From: Deinococcus soli (ex Cha et al. 2016)
GTDB taxonomy: Bacteria; Deinococcota; Deinococci; Deinococcales; Deinococcaceae
DNA: 64,000 bases
Reading direction: 5' to 3'
NCBI RefSeq assembly: GCF_001007995.1
Contig: NZ_CP011389.1
Coordinates: 558,001-622,000, forward strand
The notes under the pieces were generated by a model. The model ran no database searches. It was not told the DNA's origin and saw only the letters and a list, made by a program, of their open reading frames with translations. Position numbers and translations under genes: made by a program. Positions 22,951 to 32,375 of the stretch are shown piece after piece. The stretch's first letter is position 1. Every line of letters begins with the position of its first letter.

Positions 22951-22973
22951 ACCGACCGACCAGACGGTATGCT
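22951..22973 (+). promoter_or_regulatory. promoter/operator of the TetR gene
   Basis: TATGCT (22968-22973) lies six bases before the tetR ATG. TACCGAC (starting 22950) and GACGGTA form an imperfect inverted repeat that overlaps it, a likely autoregulatory operator. Confidence 0.45.
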
Positions 22974-22979
22974 TAATGT

Positions 22980-23531
22980 ATGGCCCGTACCCGTCAGCCC
23001 GAACTCACCCGCGCCGCGCTGCTCGACGCCGCCCTGGCCGTCCTGCGTGACCACGGCGCCGCCCTGTCGCTGGACGCCGTCGCCCGCGCCGCCGGCGTCA
23101 GCAAGGGCGGCCTGCTGCACCACTACCCCACCCGCGACGCGCTGCTGCGGGCCCTGGGATTCGCGCTGATCGACGATTTCCGCCACAAGCTGGACGCGGC
23201 ACACGCCGCCGAACTGGCCGCGCACGGCCCGGCGCGCGGCGCGTGGCTGCGCGCGTACATCACCCTGACCTTCACCCCCGACCAGGACGGCGAGGCGCTG
23301 CACGCGGCCCTCGCGCCGCTGGCCGGGCACCCGGCGCTGCTGGCCGGACTGAGTGAGGCGCAGGCGTTCCTGCTGACCGACGCCGAGGCAGACGGCGTGC
23401 CGCCCGGCACCGCGCACGCCATCCGGCTGGCCTGCGACGGCTACTGGATGGGTGACCTGACCGGCCTGCCACGCCTGAACGGCACGCAGGCGCAGGCCCT
23501 GCGGGAGACGCTCACCGCATGGACCCGCTGA
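22980..23531 (+). CDS. TetR family transcriptional regulator
   Basis: A 183-residue repressor. The N-terminal helix-turn-helix is [52 protein letters not shown] (about residues 11-60), and the C-terminal ligand domain is variable. It overlaps the following MFS exporter gene by 13 bases, so the two form one transcript, and it very likely represses itself and the exporter until a ligand binds. A palindromic site overlaps the -10 box. Confidence 0.92.
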   Translation: MARTRQPELTRAALLDAALAVLRDHGAALSLDAVARAAGVSKGGLLHHYPTRDALLRALGFALIDDFRHKLDAAHAAELAAHGPARGAWLRAYITLTFTPDQDGEALHAALAPLAGHPALLAGLSEAQAFLLTDAEADGVPPGTAHAIRLACDGYWMGDLTGLPRLNGTQAQALRETLTAWTR

Positions 23532-24814
23532 ACCCAGGGGACCAGCTGAGCCCCCCGGCCCACGGGTACGATCCGGGCCCCGGCTGGCAGCGGCGCTTCT
23601 GGAGCATCTTCGGCGGGCAGGCGCTGTCGCTGATCGGGTCGGCCATGACGCAGTTCGTGCTGCTGTGGTGGATCACCGACACGACCGGCAGCGCCGCCGC
23701 GCTGGGCGTGGCGGGCGTGGCGGCGCTGCTGCCGCAGGCGCTGCTGTCCCCGCTGGGCGGGATTCTCGCCGACCGCTACAGCCGCCGCGCGATCATGATC
23801 ACGGCCGACGTGATCAGCGCCGCATGCATGCTCGTGCTGATCAGCCTGTTCGCCAGCGGCGGCGTGCAGCTGTGGCACGTGTACACCATGATGGCGGTGC
23901 GCAGCGCCATGCAGGCCGTCCAGACTCCGGCAGCGGGGGCGAGTACCGCCATGCTGGTGCCCGCCAGTTTCCTGCCGCGCGCGGCGGGCCTGAACCAGAC
24001 CCTCCAGGGCATCATGACGGTGGCCGCCGCGCCCCTGGGCGCCCTGGCGATCAGTGTGCTGCCGCTGGGCGCGGCCCTGGGGATCGATGTGGTCACCGCG
24101 CTGCTGGGTATCGCGCCGCTGCTGCGCTACGCGGTGCCGCAACCCCGCGTGACCCGGCTGGCCGGGGCGGGCGTCCTCTCGGACTTCCGGGCGGGCGTGA
24201 ACGTGGTGTGGCGCGACGCGGGCCTGCGCCGCCTGTACCTGCTGCTGGGCGCGGTGGTGCTGGCCGTCATGCCGACCTTCACGCTGACGCCACTGCTGGT
24301 CAAGACCCACTTCGGCGGAGGGGCGGGGCAAGTGGCCCTCATGGAGGGCCTGTCGGGGGTAGGCATGATCGCGGGCGGCGTGCTCGTCGCGGCCCTGAAT
24401 CCACGCCGTCCGGTGGTGACGATCCTCCTGTCGTTCGCCGCCTCGTGCCTGACGGTGGCCCTGACGGCCCTGGCGCCCGGGGATGCGTTCTGGCTGGCGG
24501 TCGTGTGGTGGGTCGTGAGCGGCGTGACGTTCTCGTTCGGGAACGCACCCATGACGGCGCTGCTTCAGCGTGTCATCCCGAACGAGTTGCAGGGCCGCGC
24601 GCTGTCCCTGCTGAACATGGTCATAGGGCTGGCCGGGCCGGTGGGGCTGGCGCTGGCGGCCCCGCTGGGCGAATGGATCGGCGTGCGGGGCGTGTTCATG
24701 GTGGGCGGCGTCCTGAGCGGCGCGGCGGCTCTGGCGGGTTTCCTGTCCCCGGCCCTGCGCCGCCTGGACGCGCCGGTCGGTCCCCCATCCGGCGAGGCGT
24801 CCCGGGCCAGGTAG
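23519..24814 (+). CDS. MFS transporter, DHA3-type drug exporter
   Basis: A 431-residue major facilitator protein with 12 hydrophobic segments. The first begins [39 protein letters not shown], followed by the loop motif [18 protein letters not shown] (motif A). The type resembles macrolide/enterobactin exporters of the MFS_3 group. It overlaps the TetR gene by 13 bases and should be controlled by it. Probable role: export of a toxic compound across the inner membrane; the substrate is unknown. Confidence 0.9.
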   Translation: MDPLNPGDQLSPPAHGYDPGPGWQRRFWSIFGGQALSLIGSAMTQFVLLWWITDTTGSAAALGVAGVAALLPQALLSPLGGILADRYSRRAIMITADVISAACMLVLISLFASGGVQLWHVYTMMAVRSAMQAVQTPAAGASTAMLVPASFLPRAAGLNQTLQGIMTVAAAPLGALAISVLPLGAALGIDVVTALLGIAPLLRYAVPQPRVTRLAGAGVLSDFRAGVNVVWRDAGLRRLYLLLGAVVLAVMPTFTLTPLLVKTHFGGGAGQVALMEGLSGVGMIAGGVLVAALNPRRPVVTILLSFAASCLTVALTALAPGDAFWLAVVWWVVSGVTFSFGNAPMTALLQRVIPNELQGRALSLLNMVIGLAGPVGLALAAPLGEWIGVRGVFMVGGVLSGAAALAGFLSPALRRLDAPVGPPSGEASRAR

Positions 24815-24848
24815 GTATGCGGGACGCTCAGCCGCTATCCTCTTGGGC

Positions 24849-25763
24849 ATGTCAACGAACGTTCGTTCGGCGGGCCGCCCGTCCGGGCTGGCGCGGCCCC
24901 GAAGCCTGCTGTTCGCGCCGGGGAACCGCGCCGACCTGATCGCCAAACTGCCCCGCAGCGCCCCCGACGCGGTGGTCATCGACCTAGAGGACGCCATTCC
25001 CGGTACGCCCGAGGCGAAGGCCGCCGCCCGCCCGGTCGCGCGCGACGCCGCGCGGGACCTGATCGCGGCCGCGCCGCACCTCCCGGTACTCCTGCGCGTG
25101 AACGCCGTCCACTCGCCGTACTTCGCCGAGGACCTGCACGTGCTGACGCCCGAACTGGCGGGGGTGGTCGTCCCGAAACTGGAACGCGCGGACGACGTGC
25201 GCCAGGTCGTGAACGCCCTGGCGACCTCCGGGCTGACCCTGCCGATCCTGGCGGGCCTGGAGACCGGCGCTGGCGTGTGGCACGCGCACGAGATCCTGCG
25301 CGAGGACGCCGTGCGCTGGGCGTACTTCGGCGCGGAGGACTACACCACGGACCTGGGCGGGCGGCGCACGCCCGGCGGGCTGGAGGTCCTGTACGCCCGC
25401 TCTCAGGTGGCGCTCGCCGCGCGGCTGACCGGCGTCCCCGCGCTGGACATCGTCGTCACCGCCCTGAACGACCCGGCACGCTTCCGCGAGGACGCGGAAC
25501 TGGGCCGCGCACTGGGCTACGCCGGGAAGCTGTGCATCCACCCCGCGCAGGTCGCCCTGGCGCACGAGCTGTTCGGCGCGACGCCCGCCGAAACGGAGCG
25601 CGCCCGCGCCCTGCTCGCCGCCGCGCACGACGCCGCCACGCAGGGCCACGGCGCGTTCAGCTTCGAGGGTCAGATGGTGGACGAACCCATGCTGGCCGCC
25701 GCGCGCGCCATCCTGGCGCAGGATCACGCCGGACTCCCCCACGCCGGAGGCACCCATGAATGA
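24849..25763 (+). CDS. HpcH/HpaI-family CoA-ester lyase (CitE/malyl-CoA lyase type)
   Basis: A 304-residue TIM-barrel enzyme of the CitE-like group. Conserved points are [13 protein letters not shown] (start), [16 protein letters not shown] (metal-binding region), [22 protein letters not shown] and [16 protein letters not shown]. Such stand-alone proteins are malyl-, citramalyl- or similar acyl-CoA lyases rather than citrate lyase subunits, as no alpha or gamma subunit is present. TATCCT lies seven bases before the ATG at 24849. It overlaps the MaoC gene by eight bases. A perfect 14-bp palindrome occupies codons 2-7. Confidence 0.87.
   Translation: MSTNVRSAGRPSGLARPRSLLFAPGNRADLIAKLPRSAPDAVVIDLEDAIPGTPEAKAAARPVARDAARDLIAAAPHLPVLLRVNAVHSPYFAEDLHVLTPELAGVVVPKLERADDVRQVVNALATSGLTLPILAGLETGAGVWHAHEILREDAVRWAYFGAEDYTTDLGGRRTPGGLEVLYARSQVALAARLTGVPALDIVVTALNDPARFREDAELGRALGYAGKLCIHPAQVALAHELFGATPAETERARALLAAAHDAATQGHGAFSFEGQMVDEPMLAAARAILAQDHAGLPHAGGTHE
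24854..24867. promoter_or_regulatory. perfect 14-bp palindrome inside the 5' end of the lyase gene
   Basis: AACGAACGTTCGTT is its own reverse complement and begins six bases into the coding sequence, directly after the expected start of a leaderless transcript. It may be an operator for a TetR-type repressor, whose sites are often palindromes of this kind. Confidence 0.45.
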
Positions 25764-26229
25764 GGATCTGAACCGCCCGCAGGGGCGGTACCTGGAGGAA
25801 CTGACGCCCGGCACCGTGATCCGCCACCGCGTGACGCGCACGGTCACGGAGGCGGACAACGTGTTCTTCACGACCATGACGATGAACCCGCAGCCGCTGC
25901 ATCTGGATCACGAGTACGCGGCCGCGTCCGAGTTCGGGCGGCCGCTGGTGAACAGCCTGCTGACCCTCAGCCTGCTGGTGGGCCTCAGCGTGCACGAGCT
26001 GACGCTGGGCACGCTGGTCGCGAACCTGGGCCTGACGGACGTGGTGTTCCCGAAGCCGGTGTTCCACGGCGATACCATCCACGCCGAGTCGGAGGTGCTG
26101 GAGGTCCGCGAGAGCCGCAGCCGCCCCGACGCGGGCATCGTGACCGTGGAGCACCGCGCGCTGAACCAGCGGGGTGAGGTCGTGGCGAGGTGCAAGCGGA
26201 CGGCGCTGATGCAGCGGCGACCCGCCTGA
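25756..26229 (+). CDS. MaoC-like (R)-enoyl-CoA hydratase
   Basis: A 157-residue hot-dog-fold protein. The sequence [41 protein letters not shown] contains the Asp/His hydratase signature ([12 protein letters not shown]). Paired with a CitE-like lyase, as here, MaoC proteins such as mesaconyl-CoA hydratase interconvert unsaturated dicarboxylyl-CoAs and their hydroxy forms, which the lyase then cleaves. The first codons overlap the lyase gene by eight bases; the glycerate kinase gene follows after 13 bases. Confidence 0.88.
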   Translation: MNEDLNRPQGRYLEELTPGTVIRHRVTRTVTEADNVFFTTMTMNPQPLHLDHEYAAASEFGRPLVNSLLTLSLLVGLSVHELTLGTLVANLGLTDVVFPKPVFHGDTIHAESEVLEVRESRSRPDAGIVTVEHRALNQRGEVVARCKRTALMQRRPA

Positions 26230-26242
26230 GCCGGTCGGCCTG

Positions 26243-27523
26243 ATGAGCGCCCGCGCCGACGATCCGGGCGGCCTGCTGCTCGGCGCGTTCCTCAGCGCGC
26301 TCGACACCGTCTCCCCTGCCCGGCTGCTGGCGCCGCACCTGGGCGGGCCGCGCCCGGATTTCATCCTGGCAGTCGGGAAGGCCAGCGTGCCGATGGCCCG
26401 CGCGGCGCTGGACGTTCACCCGGGCGTTCCTGCGCTGGTGGTCACCCCGCACGGAACTGCCCCGGACCCTGAGGCTCCGACCAGTGAGGGGTGGGCGGGG
26501 GTGGATGTCATCGAGGCGGGCCACCCGGTGCCGGACGGCGGCAGTATCCGGGCGGGGCACGCGGCCCTGGAAGCGCTGGGGGCCCTGCGGGCCGGGCAGG
26601 GGGCGCTGGTGCTGCTGTCCGGCGGTGGGAGTGCGCTGCTGTGCGCGCCGCGCGGCGTGACCCTGGCGCAGAAGCAGGCGCTGACCGGTGAGTTGCTGCG
26701 TTGCGGAGCAGACGTCACGGAGATCAACACGGTCCGCAAGCACCTGTCGGCCGTGAAGGGCGGTCAGCTGGCGCAGGTCACCCGCGCGCAGTTGCGGACG
26801 CTGGTCCTGTCGGATGTGGTGGGCGACCCGCTGGACATGATCGCCAGCGGCCCCACCGTGCCCGACCCGACCACCTTCGCGGACGCGCTGGCCGTGCTGG
26901 ACCGCTACGGGCTGGCCGCCCCGGAGGCCCGCGCGCACTTTCGCAGTGGCGCGCCGGACACGCCGGACACCCTGCCGGACGCGCCCGCCACGGTGATCGG
27001 CGGGAACCGCCACCTGCTGGACGCCGCGCGGTCGTACCTGACAGCCCGGGGCGTGCGCACACTGATCCTGGGGGACACCTTCACCGGCGAGGCCCGCGCA
27101 CTCGCGGCGTTCCACGCGTCCCTGATCCGCAGCGTGCGGGAGCACGGCACGCCCACGCCGCGCCCCGTCGCGTTCCTGTCGGGCGGCGAGGCGACCGTCA
27201 CGCTCGGCCCGGACGCGGGGCGGGGCGGGCGGAACCTGGAGTTCGCGCTGGCCCTCCTGACCGAGCTGGGTGGCACCCCGGCCGGGCTGCGCGGCGTGCA
27301 CGTCCTGTCCGCCGGGAGTGACGGCGTGGACGGCAGCAGCGACGCGGCGGGCGCAGTCCTGCACCCGGACAGCCTGGACCGCGCCCGCGCGCTGGGTCTG
27401 GATCCGCGCGGGTACCTGCGCCGTCACGACGCGCACCCGTTCTTCGACGCGCTGGGTGACCTGCTGCGCACCGGACCGACCGGGCACAACGTCGGTGATG
27501 TCCGCGCCATACTGATCGAATGA
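26243..27523 (+). CDS. glycerate 2-kinase (DUF4147/MOFRL, GckA-TtuD family)
   Basis: A 426-residue two-domain protein: an N-terminal DUF4147 domain (FILAVGKASVPMARAAL, VIEAGHPVPDGGS, VLLSGGGSALLCAP, INTVRKHLSAVKGGQLA) and a C-terminal MOFRL domain (VAFLSGGEATVTLGPDAGRGGRNLEFALAL, SAGSDGVDGSSDAAGA). It phosphorylates D-glycerate at the 2 position, feeding 2-phosphoglycerate into glycolysis; older names include hydroxypyruvate reductase. It is third in the operon with the lyase and MaoC genes. Lyase cleavage would release glyoxylate or pyruvate, and glycerate is the usual onward product of glyoxylate. Confidence 0.9.
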   Translation: MSARADDPGGLLLGAFLSALDTVSPARLLAPHLGGPRPDFILAVGKASVPMARAALDVHPGVPALVVTPHGTAPDPEAPTSEGWAGVDVIEAGHPVPDGGSIRAGHAALEALGALRAGQGALVLLSGGGSALLCAPRGVTLAQKQALTGELLRCGADVTEINTVRKHLSAVKGGQLAQVTRAQLRTLVLSDVVGDPLDMIASGPTVPDPTTFADALAVLDRYGLAAPEARAHFRSGAPDTPDTLPDAPATVIGGNRHLLDAARSYLTARGVRTLILGDTFTGEARALAAFHASLIRSVREHGTPTPRPVAFLSGGEATVTLGPDAGRGGRNLEFALALLTELGGTPAGLRGVHVLSAGSDGVDGSSDAAGAVLHPDSLDRARALGLDPRGYLRRHDAHPFFDALGDLLRTGPTGHNVGDVRAILIE

Positions 27524-27581
27524 CGCGCACCCTCCCCCGCCCGGCGTGAGCGGCAGGGCACCTCACAGCGCCGGGCGTGTC

Positions 27582-27736
27582 GTACGGATTCCGTCTGTTT
27601 CGTTCACAGATCGGAAGATCACCGATCTGCCAACTCCACGCCCGGAATCCCCCTTGCTCCTACTCGCTCTGCTGCGCAGCTCTCCGAGTCCGCTCGGAGT
27701 GAGCGGTATGGGCACACGGTTCATCCGGAGTCCGTG
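27582..27736 (+). repeat. small multi-hairpin repeat, family 1
   Basis: Begins GTACGGATTCCG and ends CGGAGTCCGTGT. It has an ACAGATCGG/CCGATCTG stem and an extra module with GCTGCGCAGC that is shared with the copy at 57299 but absent from 8158 and 53474. The right-hand terminal repeat abuts the TGA stop of the GGDEF gene (minus strand reads TGACACGGACTCC). It lies between convergent genes. Confidence 0.8.
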
Positions 27737-29296
27737 TCAGTCGTGGTCGAGGACGCGGTTACGGCCGTCGCGTTTCACGCGGTACAGGCGGCGGTCCGCG
27801 TCCCCGAGCAGCCGGTCGAAGTCCGGGGTGGCCGTCTGGGCCACGCCGATACTCAGGGTGACGCTCATGCCGGGCGCGACGCTGCTCCAGGGATGCAGCC
27901 GGATGAGCTGCTGGAGGTCGTGGCAGCTGGCGCTGAGATCCCCGGCGGGCCCCGGGCGCAGCAGCACGAATTCCTCGCCGCCGTAGCGCGCGGCGATGTC
28001 GCCAGGGCGGGCCACGTCGAGAATCATGCGGGCCACGCGTTGCAGCACGAGGTCACCCGTCTGGTGGCCCCAGGTGTCATTCACGACCTTGAAGTGGTCG
28101 ATGTCGATCAGCGCGGCGCTCAGGGGGGTGTGGTCGGTGGCGGTCTGCACGAGGTGCTCGCCCTCGGTGAAGAGGTGCTCGCGGTTGGCGAGGCGGGTCA
28201 GGTGGTCGGTGCGGCCCAGTTCGCGGATGCGGGCGTTCAGGGCGCGCAGTTCCTGCAGGTGTGCCTGGAGTTCGGCGTTGCGCTGGCGTTCCTCGCGCGC
28301 CTGATCCTGCAGGGACTGGATGCGGGCGAGGATCTCGAAGGTCTGGAAGTTCTGGCGGCGTTCGGCGGCGTGGGTGCGGCGGGTGTAGGCGAGGGTCTCG
28401 CGCAGGTGGTGCAGGGCGGCGGCGGGATCGCCGAGGTGCTCGAGCAGGCCGCTGAGCTGCTCGTGCAGGTCGGGCAGCAGGACGTGGTCACCCAGGAGCG
28501 TCAGGTCGCGCAGCGCGTCTGAGAGCAGCGTGCTGGCAGCCTGGGGGTCGGCGTGCGCGGCGAGGGCCAGGGCGACGATGGCGCGCAGTTCCGGGTTGCG
28601 GCTGTCGTCGTGCAGCTGCCGCAGGCGCCGCTGGGCGCGGCGGCGTTCAGCGGCGCTGGTGCCGGGGGGCTGCACGAGCAGCAGGGTGGTCAGCAGGCTG
28701 GCTTCCAGGTGGGGGTGCTGGTCGAGGTGCGGGTAGCGCAGGGCCTGCTGCACGTGCCGGTGGGCGCTGGGGAGGTCACCCTCGTCCCGGTCGAATTCGG
28801 CGAGGTTGGCGTGGGCGATGGCGACGCCGAAGGTGTAATTCAGCCGCCGGAAGGTACCGAGCGCCTCGGTGATGTGCGCGCGGGCCCGCTGCGGGTCGCT
28901 GCGGCGCAGTTCGACAGCGAGGTCGTGCAGGGCGGTCGCGGTGAGTTCCGCGTCATTGATGTGCCGGGCCAGGGAGACCTGTTCCTCGTACAGTTCGACG
29001 GCGCGGTCGGCCCGGTTCACGGTGCTTTCGAGGGCCGCGAGGATGTTCAGGGCCCGCCCGAGCCACACGCTGGGCTGCCCGAGGCGCAGGGTGCCGATCG
29101 CGGCGCTGATGTCCTCGGTCGCCTGCGGGAGCTGCCCGTCGCGCCAGTCGAGGTACCCGAGCAGCACGCTGGCCTGCGTGTGCGCGGGGGTGTTCAGGTG
29201 CGCGCGGGCACTCTGGCGGGCGCGGACGGGGTCCGTGTCGCGCTCCTCCCAGGCCTGCGCCAGGGTGAGGTGGAGTGGGGCGGGCGCGTCGGTCAT
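27737..29296 (-). CDS. diguanylate cyclase with N-terminal TPR-like repeats
   Basis: A 519-residue cytosolic protein. Residues 1-330 are helical tetratricopeptide-like repeats (several A-x-A-H-A-N-L-A-E type helices), followed by a coiled coil (QSLQDQAREERQRNAELQAHLQELRALNARIRELG) and a C-terminal GGDEF domain (from DHLTRLANREHLF). The active site reads RYGGEEFVLL, an intact GGEEF form, so it should make cyclic-di-GMP from two GTP. No RxxD inhibition site is obvious five residues before it. The start at 29296 is the best-supported ATG; a GTG 16 codons upstream is possible. Confidence 0.9.
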   Translation of the reverse strand: MTDAPAPLHLTLAQAWEERDTDPVRARQSARAHLNTPAHTQASVLLGYLDWRDGQLPQATEDISAAIGTLRLGQPSVWLGRALNILAALESTVNRADRAVELYEEQVSLARHINDAELTATALHDLAVELRRSDPQRARAHITEALGTFRRLNYTFGVAIAHANLAEFDRDEGDLPSAHRHVQQALRYPHLDQHPHLEASLLTTLLLVQPPGTSAAERRRAQRRLRQLHDDSRNPELRAIVALALAAHADPQAASTLLSDALRDLTLLGDHVLLPDLHEQLSGLLEHLGDPAAALHHLRETLAYTRRTHAAERRQNFQTFEILARIQSLQDQAREERQRNAELQAHLQELRALNARIRELGRTDHLTRLANREHLFTEGEHLVQTATDHTPLSAALIDIDHFKVVNDTWGHQTGDLVLQRVARMILDVARPGDIAARYGGEEFVLLRPGPAGDLSASCHDLQQLIRLHPWSSVAPGMSVTLSIGVAQTATPDFDRLLGDADRRLYRVKRDGRNRVLDHD

Positions 29297-29383
29297 GATT
29301 TCTGCTGTCACGATACGGCGCGCGGGGGGATCAGCGCCGGTCACTTGTCGTGGCCCCCGTCAGGGGCACGGCAACAGGGAGGG

Positions 29384-30409
29384 TCAGGGCGCGGCCCAGA
29401 ACGCCCCGAGCGCCTCGACCACCTCGCTGGTCTTCTCAAAGTGCGGCAGGCCGTCGGTGCCCTGGATGCGCACGGCGCGCACGCCGGGTTGCGCCGTGAA
29501 CTGCGGGAGGCGGTCGAAGGACACGAAGGCGTCCTGGTCGTACAGCACCAGCGTGGGAATCTGCAGGCGGCTGTAGAGGTCGCCGTAGGCGTCGGCGGTG
29601 AACAGCTGCCCGCTGATGAAGTACACCGGGGCGTACTTCGCGCCGGGCTGCCGGGTGGTGTCCAGCGAGTAGTTCACGAGGCCCTGGTCCACGACACCCC
29701 GGAAGGAGCGGCTCAGGAAGTACTCGATGCTGATGCGGGTCCGCAGCAGCGCGTACAGCGGGGTGCTGACGGCGTTCAGGCGGTTGTAGAGGGTCTGCCC
29801 GCCGTCCTCGTCCGCAGCGCGCTGGGTGCCGCCGCGCGGCTGGCCCAGGCCGCTGGGGCTGATCAGGGCCAGCGTGCGGATGCGGGGCTCCTGCAGCGCG
29901 GCGCGCGCGGCGAATTCGCTGCCCAGGCTCAGGGCGACGACGTCCACGTCGCGGCCCACCTCGGCGACCAGGGCGGTCAGGGCACCCGTCATCAGCTCGG
30001 AGGTGTACTGCACGTCCGGGCGGTCGCTGCTGCCGAAGCCCGGCCATTCCAGCACGTACACCGGGCGCTTCCCGGCGAAGGCGTCCCACAGCGGCTTCAT
30101 CTCGTAGGCGCTGGCGGCGGCGTTCACGCTGACGGTCAGGATCAGGGGACGGCCCTCGCCACGCGGGTCGGCGTAGTACGCGACCCGCCCGAAGCCCGGC
30201 AGGGTCAGGAACCGGCGCTCGCCACTCAGGGCGGGACGCAGGGTGGTGGTCGCGGCGGGGGCGGCAGCGGTCTGGGCGGCGGCCACCTGGGTCTGCGCGG
30301 CAGCGACGGCGCCCACGGTCAGGCCGCCCAGCAGCAGACCCAGGGTCACGGCGCGGCGCACCCGGCTGGGGCGGGGGGTCGCGCGGAGCTCGGTGCGGGA
30401 GTGCGTCAT
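29384..30409 (-). CDS. exported alpha/beta hydrolase
   Basis: A 341-residue alpha/beta hydrolase with an N-terminal signal or anchor ([21 protein letters not shown]) and a low-complexity Ala/Thr/Gln linker to about residue 57. The fold follows: [15 protein letters not shown], the nucleophile region [16 protein letters not shown] (Ser161), [13 protein letters not shown] (acid) and a late His in LPHFEKTSE. It is probably periplasmic or surface-anchored. The substrate is unknown; lipase/esterase-like activity is the safest guess. Confidence 0.82.
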   Translation of the reverse strand: MTHSRTELRATPRPSRVRRAVTLGLLLGGLTVGAVAAAQTQVAAAQTAAAPAATTTLRPALSGERRFLTLPGFGRVAYYADPRGEGRPLILTVSVNAAASAYEMKPLWDAFAGKRPVYVLEWPGFGSSDRPDVQYTSELMTGALTALVAEVGRDVDVVALSLGSEFAARAALQEPRIRTLALISPSGLGQPRGGTQRAADEDGGQTLYNRLNAVSTPLYALLRTRISIEYFLSRSFRGVVDQGLVNYSLDTTRQPGAKYAPVYFISGQLFTADAYGDLYSRLQIPTLVLYDQDAFVSFDRLPQFTAQPGVRAVRIQGTDGLPHFEKTSEVVEALGAFWAAP

Positions 30410-30518
30410 GCCTCCATCCTCCCGGCCCCTCCCGAGGGAAACTGTCCGGGAGAACCCAGTGTGTCTTCATGTGCCCTTCGGCTGCGGCGTGCGGGCGGCT
30501 GCTCTATGCTGCGCGGCG

Positions 30519-31514
30519 ATGCGTGCCGAACTGCTGTCCCGCGTGCTGTCCCTGCTGCCCGACCCGGCCCACGCCGGGCGGCCCGAACTCGCCGCGTACC
30601 ACGCGATGCTGCGCGACTACCCCGGGCGCGGCGGCAAGGGCATCCGCAGCGACCTGCTGCTCGCCAGCGCCCGCGCGCACGGCGTGCAGCCCGGAACCCC
30701 GGCGTGGGAGGGTGCGCTGTGGCTCGCCGCGGCGCTGGAACTCTTCCAGAACTGGGTGCTGATCCACGACGACATCGAGGACGACAGCGAGGAACGCCGC
30801 GGCCGCCCGGCCCTGCACCGCCTGCACGGCGTGCCCCTGGCGATCAACGCCGGGGACGGCCTGCACGCCTACATGTGGGCGGCCGTGCACCGCGCGGGCG
30901 TGCCCGGCGCGATGGAGGCGTTCCTGGAGATGATCCACCGCACCGCCGAGGGCCAGCACCTCGACCTGGGCTGGGTGGAGGCCCGCGAGTGGAATCTGAC
31001 CGAGCGCGATTACCTGGACATGGTGCGCCTGAAGACCGCGTACTACACGGTCGTCGTGCCGCTGCAACTGGGCGCGCTGGCCGCCGGGGCCGCGCCGCAC
31101 CCGGACTTCCTGCCGGCCGGGCTGGCGCTGGGCGCGGCGTTCCAGATCCGCGACGACGTGCTGAACCTGAACGGCGACCCCGCCAAATATGGCAAGGAGA
31201 TCGGCGGCGACCTGCTGGAGGGTAAACGCACCCTGATCGTCCTGCACTGGCTGGCCCACGCCCCCGCCGATCAGCGTGACGCCTTCCTGGCGCAGATGCA
31301 CCGTGACCGCCCCGACAAGGACGCGGGCGTCATCGCGGACATTCACCGCTGGCTGCTGGAGAGCGGCAGCGTCGCCTACGCGCAGGCCTACGCCGACCGT
31401 GAGGCCGTCACGGGCCTCGCCGCGCTGGAGGGGGCCCTGGCGGACGCCGCGAACCCGCAGGCGGCGCAGGACCTGCTGGGCGCCATGCGGACCCTCGCGA
31501 CCCGCGATTACTGA
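30519..31514 (+). CDS. polyprenyl (geranylgeranyl/farnesyl) diphosphate synthase
   Basis: A 331-residue trans-isoprenyl diphosphate synthase. The first Asp-rich motif is HDDIEDDSEERRGRP (Asp84-Asp88). The second, FQIRDDVLNLNGD (about residues 209-220), lacks the third Asp of the usual DDxxD. GGKGIR near residue 38 binds diphosphate, and GKEIGGDLLEGKRTLIVLH is the conserved late motif. It extends allylic diphosphates with isopentenyl diphosphate, supplying carotenoids, quinones or lipids. TATGCT lies eight bases before the ATG. Chain length cannot be told here. Confidence 0.9.
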   Translation: MRAELLSRVLSLLPDPAHAGRPELAAYHAMLRDYPGRGGKGIRSDLLLASARAHGVQPGTPAWEGALWLAAALELFQNWVLIHDDIEDDSEERRGRPALHRLHGVPLAINAGDGLHAYMWAAVHRAGVPGAMEAFLEMIHRTAEGQHLDLGWVEAREWNLTERDYLDMVRLKTAYYTVVVPLQLGALAAGAAPHPDFLPAGLALGAAFQIRDDVLNLNGDPAKYGKEIGGDLLEGKRTLIVLHWLAHAPADQRDAFLAQMHRDRPDKDAGVIADIHRWLLESGSVAYAQAYADREAVTGLAALEGALADAANPQAAQDLLGAMRTLATRDY

Positions 31515-31529
31515 ACCCGCATTCGGATC

Positions 31530-31557
31530 GGAGGGGGCGGCAGCGCCCCCTCCGTTT
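31530..31557 (+). terminator. intrinsic terminator after the polyprenyl synthase gene
   Basis: GGAGGGGGCG/CGCCCCCTCC, a perfect 10-bp stem with a GCAG loop followed by GTTTCTG, lies 16 bases after the stop codon and before the convergent next gene. Confidence 0.75.
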
Positions 31558-31565
31558 CTGTCTGC

Positions 31566-32357
31566 TCAGCCCCGGGCGAGGGCCAGGGCCTGCGGGGCGG
31601 AGCGGGCGAAGGCCTCGTTCAGCGCGCGGATCACGTCGTGGCGGGGCGTGCCGTCCGCGTTCAGGTACAGCCCGGAGTTCACCTCGATGCCGAACGCCGC
31701 GCGGCCCGGCGCTGCGTACGCGGCGCTGATGGTGTCGGTCTGCCACGGCACGCCCACCTGCACGTCTGGGTGGGGGGTGCCCGCCAGCACGGGCGCGAAG
31801 GCGTCGGCGCAGGCGGCGCGCAGGGCCTCCCACCCCGCGCGCGGGAAGGTGGGGGCATCGTCCGTGCCGGTCATCAGGCACAGGCCCGGGCGGGGTGTGC
31901 CCGTGTCGTGGCTCAGAGCCGGGCCGTTTGGGGCCATGCAGTGCCCCACGATGAGCAGCGCGGCCTCCTGCGCCTCCAGGGTCACGAGCGCGTGGAAGGG
32001 ATCCCAGTAGCGGCGCAGCCGGGTTTCGCGCGCCGCCTCGCTCAGCGTGAACTCCGGCGGGTAGAGGGACTGACGGTCGAAGGTGCCGCGTTTGATCACG
32101 CCGTTCTCGTCCCGGTCGTCCCGCTCGCGGTTCAGGTCCACCGCGAAGCGACTCCAGGCGGCCTGCACGCTGCGCGCGCCCGGCAGGTGGAAGATCAGGT
32201 CGGTGTACGGGTCGCCGTCCAGGAACACACGGCTCAGGAGCGACTCGCGCGCCCTGGCGTTCAGGAGGTCCGGGCCGAGCATGTCGCTCAGCACCTCGGC
32301 GGGCAGCGCGCCGGACGGGTGCGGCGTCACGACCAGCAGTCGGTTCAGTTCAGGCAC
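31566..32357 (-). CDS. N-formylglutamate amidohydrolase-like protein
   Basis: A 263-residue protein of the N-formylglutamate amidohydrolase (FGase) family, a zinc-dependent amidohydrolase fold. Visible family points are TPHPSGALPAEV, the VDLNRERDD motif near residue 95, IVGHCMAPNG and NSGLYLN near the end. Family members release formate from N-formylglutamate in histidine breakdown, but no hut genes are near, so the substrate is uncertain. The start is GTG at 32357 with TATCCT six bases upstream. Confidence 0.78.
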   Translation of the reverse strand: MPELNRLLVVTPHPSGALPAEVLSDMLGPDLLNARARESLLSRVFLDGDPYTDLIFHLPGARSVQAAWSRFAVDLNRERDDRDENGVIKRGTFDRQSLYPPEFTLSEAARETRLRRYWDPFHALVTLEAQEAALLIVGHCMAPNGPALSHDTGTPRPGLCLMTGTDDAPTFPRAGWEALRAACADAFAPVLAGTPHPDVQVGVPWQTDTISAAYAAPGRAAFGIEVNSGLYLNADGTPRHDVIRALNEAFARSAPQALALARG

Positions 32358-32375
32358 GCCCGGAGGATACGCCCA

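Noticed and set aside
28553..30518. Plus-strand frame running into the polyprenyl synthase gene, and other long frames opposite the GGDEF and hydrolase genes
   Set aside because: Antisense shadows with composition bias only; the synthase begins at 30519 with promoter signals.
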